A stretch of 16,393 nt of DNA from G020354085 sp964482055 (GTDB lineage: Bacteria > Pseudomonadota > Gammaproteobacteria > Acidiferrobacterales > Sulfurifustaceae). Below the pieces are notes generated by a model. The model made no database searches, had not been told where the DNA came from, and worked only from the letters and a program-made list of their open reading frames with translations. Location: positions 1 through 16,393 of the forward strand of contig CAYZVX010000066.1 of the NCBI GenBank assembly GCA_964482055.1. Reading direction: 5' to 3'. A program made the translations under genes and the position numbers. Shown piece by piece: positions 1-6,535 of the stretch; the stretch's first letter is position 1, and the number at the start of each line of letters is the position of its first letter.

Positions 1-106
1 CGCGCGAAGCAGGAAGCTGGGAGCGGCCGATGTGCAGGGACGCACGAGTGCCGCGCGAAGCAGGAAGCTGGGAGCGGCCGATGTGCAGGGACGCACGAGT
101 GCCGCG
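1..106. repeat. 51-bp tandem repeat inside rsuA
   Basis: Bases 1-51 and 52-102 are identical, and the periodicity runs on to about 106, giving two full copies plus the start of a third. The left edge of the window cuts the array, so its true copy number is unknown. The unit is 51 bp (17 codons), so it keeps the rsuA frame open. A degenerate relative of the core (TGCAnGGACGCAnGA followed by GTGCCGC) lies at about 114-142, so the exact copies look like the amplified part of an older, diverged element. Confidence 0.9.
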
Positions 107-430
107 AGACGACTGCATGGACGCAGGAGGTGGGGTGCCGCCCGCATGCAACCCGTCCGGCGCCTTGGCATCGAGCAGATCGAGCACGGTTCGATGGTCC
201 GGGTCTTGCGTCGCGCACACGTATCCCGCCGGTTTGTTGAGCATCAGGTAGCGGGGCTTGCGTTCCTCGATCCGACGGCCGGCAAATTCGACAGCGCTGT
301 GGGCGTCGATATGCGCACCGGGGTCGGTCACGACCGCGCCTGCAACCCGGACTCCACCCGCACGGATCGCGCGCTGGGCCTGTGAACGCGTCAGCCCGCC
401 GGCATGGCTCAGGAAACGGTCGAGGCGCAT
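1..430 (-). CDS. rsuA: 16S rRNA pseudouridine synthase, RsuA type (partial, interrupted by in-frame repeats)
   Basis: RsuA-family enzymes isomerise U516 of 16S rRNA to pseudouridine. The N-terminus reads MRLDRFLSHAGGLTRSQAQ, an S4 RNA-binding domain (about residues 1-45). It is followed by the family segment PRYLMLNKPAGYVCATQDPD with a TVLDLLD-type continuation (about residues 60-85). In the family the next landmark is LHAAGRLD, which carries the catalytic Asp. Here the frame reads GLHAGG and then enters Pro/Ser-rich residues and 17-residue repeats (SRGTRASLHIGRSQLPA), encoded by a 51-bp tandem repeat that continues past the left edge, so the catalytic motif is not visible. The ATG at 430 is chosen because the S4 domain begins there and no in-frame ATG, GTG or TTG is seen just upstream; the Shine-Dalgarno is weak. 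The family call is firm. Whether the gene is intact cannot be decided from this window. Confidence 0.8.
   Translation of the reverse strand, partial: MRLDRFLSHAGGLTRSQAQRAIRAGGVRVAGAVVTDPGAHIDAHSAVEFAGRRIEERKPRYLMLNKPAGYVCATQDPDHRTVLDLLDAKAPDGLHAGGTPPPASMQSSRGTRASLHIGRSQLPASRGTRASLHIGRSQLPASR
107..165. repeat. Degenerate repeat-family segment next to the 51-bp array
   Basis: This stretch separates the recognisable RsuA sequence (ending near GLHAGG) from the exact 51-bp repeats. On the minus strand, bases 109-137 align to plus-strand bases 2632-2660 inside the aldolase/dehydrogenase gene with 24 of 29 positions identical, including 19 of the last 22. That is the main evidence that the two extra segments belong to one repeat family. 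The outer boundaries are uncertain. Confidence 0.5.
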
Positions 431-532
431 ATGGGCAATGTCGTCATCCGAGCGGCCTGTGCGAAAACTGACCGCCGAACGCGCGATGCGTCGCGATCCG
501 GAATGTGCGCCGTGGCCAAGGCGCGCTCAACG

Positions 533-559
533 AAAGAGCCCGGCATTGCCGGGCCCTTT
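533..559 (-). terminator. Rho-independent terminator of the rhodanese gene
   Basis: An inverted repeat, AAAGAGCCCGGC-ATT-GCCGGGCCCTTT as written on plus, forms a 12-bp stem with a 3-nt loop. Read on the minus strand the single mismatch becomes a G-U wobble, and the stem ends in a T-rich TCTTTCGTT. It lies 28 bp beyond the rhodanese stop, so it best serves as that gene's terminator and separates it from rsuA. Confidence 0.75.
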
Positions 560-586
560 GCGGCGGATTGGGCGCGCCGGCTCCCT

Positions 587-925
587 TCAGCTCAACTGTG
601 GCGCCACGGCCGGCAGCCCGCTCTGTGCCCAGCCGAGCATGCCGCCGCGCAGGTTGTAGACGTTGTCGAATCCCTGTTGCTGCAGGAACGCCACCGCCTG
701 TGCCGAACGCGCTCCGCTGCGGCAGATGAACACCAGTTCCTTTTCGCGGTCGAGCTCGGCGAGCTTGAGCGGCAGCGTGTGCAGCGGCATCGGCTGCGCG
801 CCGGGAACCGTGCCCATGGCGATCTCGTTCATATGGCGCACGTCGATGACGCGGATGTCTCCGGCCTTGTTCTCCAGCCAGTGCGCGAGCTGCGGGGCGT
901 CGATTTCCTTGATGTTCCAGGACAT
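587..925 (-). CDS. Single-domain rhodanese-like sulfurtransferase
   Basis: A 112-residue protein made of one rhodanese domain, as in GlpE and PspE. Such proteins carry sulfur as a persulfide on one cysteine and pass it to acceptors such as thiols or cyanide. The motif RVIDVRHMNEIAMGTVPGA near residues 25-43 is the usual CH2A-type segment. The active-site loop CRSGARS starts at Cys68, and NLRGGMLGWAQSGLP near the end is the typical C-terminal motif. There is no signal peptide or membrane segment, so it should be cytoplasmic. The ATG at 925 is preceded by GGGAG about 7 nt upstream (933-937). A sigma-70-like promoter and a palindromic possible operator lie upstream, and a strong terminator downstream, so it looks monocistronic. 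The physiological substrate cannot be told from the sequence. Confidence 0.9.
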   Translation of the reverse strand: MSWNIKEIDAPQLAHWLENKAGDIRVIDVRHMNEIAMGTVPGAQPMPLHTLPLKLAELDREKELVFICRSGARSAQAVAFLQQQGFDNVYNLRGGMLGWAQSGLPAVAPQLS

Positions 926-952
926 GCGGTATCTCCCGAGAAAAGTGCGTAT

Positions 953-968
953 ATTAGCGATTACTAAT
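953..968. promoter_or_regulatory. Palindromic possible operator of the rhodanese gene
   Basis: ATTAG-CGATTA-CTAAT is a perfect 5-bp inverted repeat with a 6-bp spacer, AT-rich within GC-rich DNA. It lies directly downstream of the predicted -10 box, where a bound repressor would block transcription. AT-rich palindromes of this kind are used by ArsR-family sulfide/persulfide sensors (BigR, YgaV) at rhodanese genes. That link is inference; no such regulator gene is in the window. Confidence 0.4.
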
Positions 969-976
969 GAACGCGC

Positions 977-1006
977 ATTATCTAGGGATGGCGACCTTTA
1001 TTTCAA
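977..1006 (-). promoter_or_regulatory. Sigma-70-like promoter of the rhodanese gene
   Basis: On the minus strand, TTGAAA (1001-1006) and GATAAT (977-982) are separated by 18 bp. The start site would fall near 970, giving a leader of about 45 nt that contains the ATTAG/CTAAT palindrome and the Shine-Dalgarno sequence. Confidence 0.5.
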
Positions 1007-1031
1007 GCCGAACCACACGAGCCCGGAATGG

Positions 1032-1382
1032 CTATTCGCTGATATCGAGCAACTCGATTTCGAACACGAGGGTGGCGTTGGGCGGAATTACGCCGCCGGC
1101 GCCCTTCTCCCCATAGGCGAGCTGCGGGGGCACGGTGAGCCGGCGCTTGCCACCGACGCGCATGCCGACCACACCCTCGTCCCAACCGCGGATGACGTAA
1201 TCGACGCCGAGCGGGAAACCAAACGCCTCGCCATGGCGGCGGCTCGAGTCGAACTCGGTGCCGTCCTCGAGCCACCCGGTGTAATGGACGGTGACAAACT
1301 GGCCCGGCCCAGTCGCCTCCCGCCCGCTGCCGATGCGCAGGTCTTCAATGATCAGTCCGGAGGCTGTCGCGATACCGGGCAT
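1032..1382 (-). CDS. FKBP-type peptidyl-prolyl cis-trans isomerase
   Basis: A 116-residue single FKBP domain, the usual length for small bacterial FKBPs, which catalyse cis-trans isomerisation of Xaa-Pro bonds during folding. Visible landmarks are VTVHYTGWLEDGTEFDSS (about residues 30-47, with the conserved Tyr, Phe and Asp of the pocket), VIRGWDEGVVGMRVGGKR (63-80, with the pocket Trp), LTVPPQLAYGEKG (82-94) and VIPPNATLVFEIELLDI near the end. I prefer the ATG at 1382: the product then begins MPGIATASGL, normal for the family, and a promoter-like pair lies just upstream. The frame stays open upstream from a TTG at 1442 and reads LGLAACNDD, which resembles a lipobox, but no hydrophobic signal stretch precedes it. 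On the chosen start the protein is cytoplasmic. Confidence 0.88.
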   Translation of the reverse strand: MPGIATASGLIIEDLRIGSGREATGPGQFVTVHYTGWLEDGTEFDSSRRHGEAFGFPLGVDYVIRGWDEGVVGMRVGGKRRLTVPPQLAYGEKGAGGVIPPNATLVFEIELLDISE

Positions 1383-1413
1383 CGTGTCTGTCGCGTCCCC
1401 GTGGGCGCAGCGC

Positions 1414-1442
1414 AGTCTAGCGTCATCGTTGCACGCGGCCAA
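1414..1442 (-). promoter_or_regulatory. Candidate promoter of the FKBP gene
   Basis: On the minus strand, TTGGCC (1437-1442) and TAGACT (1414-1419) lie 17 bp apart; each matches four of six consensus bases. Transcription would start near 1407, about 25 nt before the ATG at 1382. This supports the short form of the protein. Confidence 0.35.
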
Positions 1443-1552
1443 GCCGAGCCGGCCGCGACTGCACGCGCTGCAAGGTCTCCTTTTGATGCGGGCGCTGCCC
1501 GGGTGGTAGCCTAGCCAGACCGCGACCGCACCACCCTTCGATTGCCTCCAGC

Positions 1553-3682
1553 ATGATCAGTCTTTGGAACGACCGCGAGGCGGCCGCCTTTACCGACGCC
1601 CTCGGCCTGCGCGTGTATTCCTCGCGCCTGCTCGGCCGTGAGCCCTGCCTGGTGCTGCACGGCGGCGGCAACACCTCGGTCAAGATTCGCGAGCGCAACC
1701 TCCTTGGCGAGGAGGAAGAGATCCTCTACGTCAAGGGCAGCGGCTGGGATCTCGAAACCATAGACCGCGCAGGTTTTGCGCCGGTCCGCCTATCGCACCT
1801 GCTCGCGCTCGCCCGGCTTCCGCACCTGTCCGACCCGCAGATGGTCAATGAGCTGCGTACGCACATGACCAATGCCGCCGCGCCCACGCCCTCGGTGGAG
1901 GCGATTCTGCACGCGGTGCTGCCGCACCGCTACGTCGACCACACCCACGCCGACGCGATCCTGGCGGTGAGCAACACGCCGGACGGGGCACGACGCATCC
2001 GCGAGATCTACGGTGACAGCGTGGTGATCGTCCCCTACGTCATGCCGGGTTTCGACCTGGCGCGGCACTGCGCCGAGCAGTTCGCGCGCGAGGCCGGTGC
2101 GCAGACGATCGGCATGGTGCTGCTCAACCACGGCATCTTTTCCTTTGGCGCGAGCGCGCGCGAATCCTACGAGCGCATGATCGCCCTCGTCACCCGCGCC
2201 GAGGACTATCTCAAGGCTCACGGCGCCTGGAACGTCGAACCGGCCGGCGCGCGCCCAACGCCCGTGGCGGACCGCGCCGCGCTCGCCGCGTTGCGCCAGG
2301 AAGTGTCGCGGGCGGCCGGCTGCCCCATGGTGGTGATGCGCGATACCACCGCCCGGGCCGTGCAGTTCTGCCAGCGCGCCGATGTCGCTGACCTCGCGCA
2401 GCGCGGCCCGGCCACGCCTGATCACGTCATTCGCACCAAGCCGTGGCCGCTGATCGGGCGCGACGTCGCGGCGTTCGTCGAGAGCTACCGCGCTTATTTC
2501 GCGCGCCACGCGCCACGCGGCCCAGACGCGCTCGCGACGACCGCTCCCGACGTTGCCCTACCTCCCGCCATCCCTGGCGGTCGCCGCGACGGGCCTGGAG
2601 CAGCACATCCCTCGGTCGCTGGTCCTGACGCCACTCGACCTCCTCCGTCCCTGGAGTCGTGCGCGTCGCCGCTGTTGCGCGAACCGAAGACCATGCTCGA
2701 TCCGGCGCCGCGCGTGATCCTCGACCCCGAGCTCGGCATGCTGACCGTCGGCGCAAGCGCCAAGGACGCGCGCATCGTGCGCGACATCTATGAGCACACG
2801 ATCGACGTGATCCTGCGCGCGCAGGCCCTCGGCGGATACCGCCCGATCGCGGCGCGGGACATCTTCGACATGGAGTACTGGGACCTCGAGCAGGCCAAGC
2901 TGCGCAAGGCCGGCCGCCCGCCGATGTTCGCAGGGGAGGTCGGGCTCGTCACCGGCGCGGCCTCGGGCATTGGCCGGGCCTGCGTCGAGGCGCTGTGCGC
3001 GCGCGGCGCGGCGGTGGTCGCCCTCGACGTCAATCCCGCGATCGAGGGCCTGTTCAAGGGCAGTGACGTGTGCGGCGTCGTGTGCGACGTCACCGATCGC
3101 GCGCAGGTGGCCAGTGCCCTCGATCGCGCGGTCGATGCCTTTGGCGGCGTCGACATGCTGATCTTAAACGCCGGCATTTTCCCGGGCGGGCGGCGCATCG
3201 CCGAGCTCGACGATGCCGAGTGGCGGCGCGTGCTCACCGTCAATCTCGATGCCAATCTGGCGTTGCTGCGCGAGGCGCATGCACTTCTCAGGCTTGCCCC
3301 GCGCGGTGGCCGGGTGGTGGTAATGGGATCGAAGAACGTGCCGGCGCCGGGCCCGGGCGCGGCCGCCTACTCAGCGTCGAAGGCCGCGCTCACGCAACTG
3401 GCGCGGGTCGCCGCGCTCGAATGGGGCGCAGACGGCATTCGCGTCAACACGCTGCATCCGGATGCGGTGTTCGACACCGGGGTGTGGTCGCCCGAGGTGC
3501 TGGCGGCGCGCGCCGCGCACTACGGCATGACGATCGAGGCCTACAAAACCAGGAACGTCCTGCGCACCGAGGTCACGAGCCGCCACGTGGCGGAGCTCGC
3601 CGCCGAGCTGTGTGGCCCGTTGTTCGCGAAAACGACCGGCGCCCAGATTCCGGTCGATGGCGGCAACGAGCGGGTGATCTAG
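1553..3682 (+). CDS. Bifunctional class II aldolase / short-chain dehydrogenase (rhamnulose-1-phosphate aldolase/lactaldehyde dehydrogenase type)
   Basis: A 709-residue two-enzyme fusion. Residues 1 to about 320 form a class II aldolase/adducin domain: HGGGNTSVKI (36-45), VKGSGWDLE, the zinc ligand pair HTH (130-132) and a third His in LLNHGIFSFG (H193). Residues about 460-709 form an SDR domain: TGAASGIG cofactor loop (467-474), NAG (539-541), Ser593, and the YSASK catalytic motif with Tyr606 and Lys610. Relatives cleave rhamnulose-1-phosphate to DHAP and lactaldehyde and oxidise the lactaldehyde with NAD. The exact sugar here is unproven, as no kinase, isomerase, transporter or regulator of rhamnose use is adjacent. 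Between the domains, residues about 323-377 are a Pro/Ala/Ser-rich stretch that I believe relatives lack. The Shine-Dalgarno is weak. The gene is divergent from the FKBP gene and convergent with the holin-like gene, with a 12-bp gap. Confidence 0.88.
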   Translation: MISLWNDREAAAFTDALGLRVYSSRLLGREPCLVLHGGGNTSVKIRERNLLGEEEEILYVKGSGWDLETIDRAGFAPVRLSHLLALARLPHLSDPQMVNELRTHMTNAAAPTPSVEAILHAVLPHRYVDHTHADAILAVSNTPDGARRIREIYGDSVVIVPYVMPGFDLARHCAEQFAREAGAQTIGMVLLNHGIFSFGASARESYERMIALVTRAEDYLKAHGAWNVEPAGARPTPVADRAALAALRQEVSRAAGCPMVVMRDTTARAVQFCQRADVADLAQRGPATPDHVIRTKPWPLIGRDVAAFVESYRAYFARHAPRGPDALATTAPDVALPPAIPGGRRDGPGAAHPSVAGPDATRPPPSLESCASPLLREPKTMLDPAPRVILDPELGMLTVGASAKDARIVRDIYEHTIDVILRAQALGGYRPIAARDIFDMEYWDLEQAKLRKAGRPPMFAGEVGLVTGAASGIGRACVEALCARGAAVVALDVNPAIEGLFKGSDVCGVVCDVTDRAQVASALDRAVDAFGGVDMLILNAGIFPGGRRIAELDDAEWRRVLTVNLDANLALLREAHALLRLAPRGGRVVVMGSKNVPAPGPGAAAYSASKAALTQLARVAALEWGADGIRVNTLHPDAVFDTGVWSPEVLAARAAHYGMTIEAYKTRNVLRTEVTSRHVAELAAELCGPLFAKTTGAQIPVDGGNERVI
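2519..2683 (+). repeat. Repeat-like in-frame insertion in the aldolase/dehydrogenase linker
   Basis: About 165 bp encode a Pro/Ala/Gly/Arg/Ser-rich stretch between YFARHAPR and the conserved EPKTMLDPAPRVILDPELG segment. Two imperfect internal copies are visible: 2560-2584 and about 2638-2659, both of the form ACCTCC...TCCCTGG...GTCG. A further ATCCCT...GGTCGC sits between them. Bases 2632-2660 match the repeat-family segment in rsuA (minus strand 109-137) at 24 of 29 positions, in the same orientation relative to each coding strand. The edges are estimated from memory of family sequences, not from an alignment. Confidence 0.5.
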
Positions 3683-3694
3683 GCGCGCGACCGC

Positions 3695-4075
3695 TCAACG
3701 ATCATGGCGCACGTAGATGACCTCGATGTGCCCGCGCGGCCCGATGAAATACGATGCAATCCAGCCGGTGAGGCTCACCACGATCGCGCCAAAGACGGCC
3801 GACCAGAATCCGGCGATCTGGAAGTCATCGAAAAGCCACGCCACCAGCGCGAGCATGCCGGCGTTGATCACCAGCAGGAACAGGCCGAGCGTGAGGATCG
3901 TGATGGGCAGGGTCAGCAGGATCACCAGCGGCCGCACGATCGCGTTGACGATCCCAAGTAGCAGCGCCGCGCCGAGCAGGGTCCACACGCCGCGCACCTC
4001 GATGCCCGGCACCAGCACGGAGGCGAGCCACAGGCCAAATGCCACGACCAGCAGGCGCAGGACGAAACCCAGCAT
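3695..4075 (-). CDS. Four-helix membrane protein of the YvlD / phage holin 4_2 family
   Basis: A 126-residue, very hydrophobic protein with four predicted membrane segments, at about residues 3-22, 31-52, 55-78 and 85-112, separated by short loops. The pattern GIEVRGVWTLLGAALLLGIVNAIVRPLVILLTLPI followed by LTLGLFLLVINAGML is characteristic of the family named after a mycobacteriophage holin (also YvlD). Most members are ordinary chromosomal inner-membrane proteins of unknown function, and there is no phage context here. The ATG at 4075 has an AGGA about 11 nt upstream. The gene lies 84 bp beyond the S8 protease stop on the same strand, so partial read-through is possible. Its C-terminus is charged and should be cytoplasmic or peripheral. 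Confidence 0.85.
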   Translation of the reverse strand: MLGFVLRLLVVAFGLWLASVLVPGIEVRGVWTLLGAALLLGIVNAIVRPLVILLTLPITILTLGLFLLVINAGMLALVAWLFDDFQIAGFWSAVFGAIVVSLTGWIASYFIGPRGHIEVIYVRHDR

Positions 4076-4159
4076 CGCGCCATGTTCCTACAATCAAGTC
4101 AAAACCAAAAGGGTGACCCGGGTTGCGGGGCCGCCCTGGTTTCCGGGCAGAAGCAGCGC

Positions 4160-6511
4160 CTATGGCCGCTCGGCGGTCTGCGACTGGTAGGCCTCCTCGC
4201 TCACCAGCAGCCGGCTCAGGTCGACCCAGGGCTTGAGCCACAGCCGCACCCAGGCGCGCAGGAACGCGTTGTCGCGCAGGAAATCCGCAAGCGGCGGGCT
4301 CACCGTGTAGTAGGCATGCACGAACCTGCGCCCGATGGCGTTGGTGAGCAGGTACTGGTCGCGCAACGCACGCAGGTAGCGCACCTCGGCTGCCATCGGC
4401 GTGCCGTAGGCGGCCGTGGCGATGAAGCAGCCGCCTCCGCCGCCACCAGTGCTGCCGGTTGAAATGGCAAGACTTGTGCCAGGGGACTCGCCACCGGCAG
4501 GGGTTGGGTTGAACACCGTTATGGTTGCTGTGCCGGCAGACTGGATGTCGGAGCCGAGGATCACCGCAGTCAATGTCGTCCCGGACACATAGCTCGTGCT
4601 GCGATTCGATCCGTTCCAACGCACCGTCGACCCCGGCACGAAGCCAGTGCCAGTGACGGTGAGGGTGAAGTTGCCGCCACCCGCGATCACCGCCACCGGA
4701 CTGACGTTGCTCACGGTCGGCACGGGGTTATTGACGTTGAACGTCGTACTGCCCGACACCAGGTGGCCGCTCACGACCGTGACAGGTATCGACCCGCCGA
4801 GGGCAACATCCGCGGCAGAAATGGCGGCCTGCAGCCGGCTGGGGGGGACGAACGTCGTCGGCCTGGCGGCGCCGTTCCAGTGGACCTTCGATCCGCCGTC
4901 CACGAAGTTGGCACCATCGACGGTCAGAGTGAATGCGCCCCCACCTGCTAGCACCGCCGTTGGATTGACTGCACTGATGGCCGGCGCCTGCAATGCCGGG
5001 TCGGCGAGTCGTACCGCTGCCGCCGCATCGAGCAGACCGGCGCCGCAATTGGCAGTGCTGCATGTCGAACCGGCCGGAAACGGACGTGCTGAGCCCTGAA
5101 TGATCGCCGACATCTGGGCGGGTGTAAGCGCCCCGTTGCGGCTGAACGCCAAGGCGGCCACGCCGGCCACATGCGGCGCCGCCATGCTGGTGCCTTGATA
5201 GGAAGCATATGCGTCGCCGCTCGGTACGGTCGCACCGCTGTTCACGGTTGACAACACGCCGTCGCCCGAACCGCCGCCGGGCGCGGTGATCTTCACGACG
5301 CTGCCGTAGTTGCTGTACGAAGCCTTGTTGGCGCTGCGATCGTTGGCCGCGACCGCGATCACGCCGTTGCAGTTGGCCGGCGAGGAGTCAGCCGCATCGG
5401 CGTTGCTATTGCCAGCCGCAACGACGATCACAGCACCGGTGCCCAGAATTTCGTCGATCGCCTTCTGGGTGGTGACGGAACATGGTCCGGGACCGCCAAG
5501 ACTGAGGTTCAGCACCTTGGCGGGATTGGCGTTGACGGGCACACCCGTCACCGGGAGCCCGGCCGCCCAGCGCGCACCGTCGATGATGTCGGAGGTGTAA
5601 CCGCCGCACTTGCCGAGCACACGCACTGGCAGAATTCTGGCGTTCCAATCGACGCCGGCGACGCCGGTGCCGTTGTCGCTGAGCGCACCGATCGTGCCGG
5701 CGACATGGGTGCCATGCCAGGAACTGTTGGAAACGCCGCAGCCGGCAAAGAATCCGCTCGCCGTCGTCCCGACATCTTCCTCGGCGGTGATCCAGTCACC
5801 CGGATCGGACGGGTCGGCATCCCGCCCGTCGCCGTCGTTGGCCGTGCACGCATTGCCGGGGCACGCGCCGGCTGGGCCGTCGGCCACGATGAAATCATAA
5901 CCGGGCACGACCCGACCGTTGGCATCGAGAATATTGCTGTCGATGTCGGCGTGCGGCCGAAGCCCCGTGTCGATCACGGCGACCACGATCCCGGGCGACC
6001 CGGTCGTAATCTCCCAGGCGGCGGGCAGGTTTGCGCCGCCCGCCTCAACGTCCGGTGCCTTGTAGTGCCATTGACTGTTGTACAACGAGTCGTTCGGCAC
6101 GAGTGCCATGAACATGCGTCTGTCCGGCTCGGCATACTCCACGGCCGGATCGGCGGCGAGACGCTTGACCAGTGCCTGGACCTCGGTGAGCGGCATCCGC
6201 GCCGGCAGTGCCAAGACCTGCGCGTCGCCGGACATCGGACGGAAGTGCGCGAGCGGCATGCCGGCGCGCCGGCTCAGGGCGCTGACGGCGTCGGCGCCAA
6301 GCACGGTCGCGCGCGCGAGCGAGCGATCGCGGAACTTCACGATGATGCGGTCGGTGGCATCGCGCGTCAGCGATGCCGTAGCGTCAGCCGGGCCGCCGGC
6401 GCTGGCGCCGCCCGATGCGGGGATGCCGGCACCGGCGATCAGTACGGCAACGAGAAGCGTTGCCACCTTAGTGAATGGCGCGGGGGCGCGCGACCGACCG
6501 TGCTTGCTCAT
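4160..6511 (-). CDS. Secreted subtilisin-like serine protease (S8) with IPT/TIG repeats and a CFIATAAYG C-terminal domain
   Basis: A 783-residue exported protease. Residues 1-38 form a signal peptide (basic start, then KVATLLVAVLIAGAGI). Residues about 54-133 form an I9-like propeptide (RIIVKF...RPMSGDAQVL...VEYAEPDRRM) that normally folds and inhibits the enzyme. The catalytic triad is Asp181 (VIDTG), His266 (HGTHVAG) and Ser442 (GTSMAAPHVAG), with oxyanion Asn368 (AAGNS). Two IPT/TIG immunoglobulin-like repeats follow, at about 509-592 and 597-684. A run of glycines (689-694) leads to CFIATAAYGTPMAAEVRYLR (from 695) and a helical tail. This last domain resembles the CFI-box C-terminal domains on many secreted proteins, thought to act in sorting or anchoring. 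The ATG at 6511 has an AAGGT about 9 nt upstream. Its start lies 24 bp from the end of the propeptide-like lipoprotein gene, so the two are probably co-transcribed. Confidence 0.93.
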   Translation of the reverse strand: MSKHGRSRAPAPFTKVATLLVAVLIAGAGIPASGGASAGGPADATASLTRDATDRIIVKFRDRSLARATVLGADAVSALSRRAGMPLAHFRPMSGDAQVLALPARMPLTEVQALVKRLAADPAVEYAEPDRRMFMALVPNDSLYNSQWHYKAPDVEAGGANLPAAWEITTGSPGIVVAVIDTGLRPHADIDSNILDANGRVVPGYDFIVADGPAGACPGNACTANDGDGRDADPSDPGDWITAEEDVGTTASGFFAGCGVSNSSWHGTHVAGTIGALSDNGTGVAGVDWNARILPVRVLGKCGGYTSDIIDGARWAAGLPVTGVPVNANPAKVLNLSLGGPGPCSVTTQKAIDEILGTGAVIVVAAGNSNADAADSSPANCNGVIAVAANDRSANKASYSNYGSVVKITAPGGGSGDGVLSTVNSGATVPSGDAYASYQGTSMAAPHVAGVAALAFSRNGALTPAQMSAIIQGSARPFPAGSTCSTANCGAGLLDAAAAVRLADPALQAPAISAVNPTAVLAGGGAFTLTVDGANFVDGGSKVHWNGAARPTTFVPPSRLQAAISAADVALGGSIPVTVVSGHLVSGSTTFNVNNPVPTVSNVSPVAVIAGGGNFTLTVTGTGFVPGSTVRWNGSNRSTSYVSGTTLTAVILGSDIQSAGTATITVFNPTPAGGESPGTSLAISTGSTGGGGGGCFIATAAYGTPMAAEVRYLRALRDQYLLTNAIGRRFVHAYYTVSPPLADFLRDNAFLRAWVRLWLKPWVDLSRLLVSEEAYQSQTAERP

Positions 6512-6535
6512 AAGTGGGACCTTGTCGTTGTGTGA

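Noticed and set aside
1..106. The 51-bp direct repeats as a CRISPR array.
   Set aside because: The copies are contiguous with no unique spacers, and the unit lies in frame inside a coding sequence.
30..385. Plus-strand open frames across the rsuA region (for example one starting MCRDARVPREAGSWERP).
   Set aside because: They run antisense to clear RsuA sequence and consist largely of the translated repeat, with no domain or Shine-Dalgarno.
1383..1442. Lipobox-like LGLAACNDD in the upstream extension of the FKBP frame, suggesting an exported lipoprotein.
   Set aside because: No hydrophobic signal segment or start codon with a Shine-Dalgarno precedes it in that frame, and a TTGGCC-N17-TAGACT promoter fits the same bases, so the ATG at 1382 is preferred.
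3695..4075. The holin-like protein as evidence of a prophage.
   Set aside because: The family is mainly chromosomal despite its name, and no phage structural, lysis or integrase genes are nearby.
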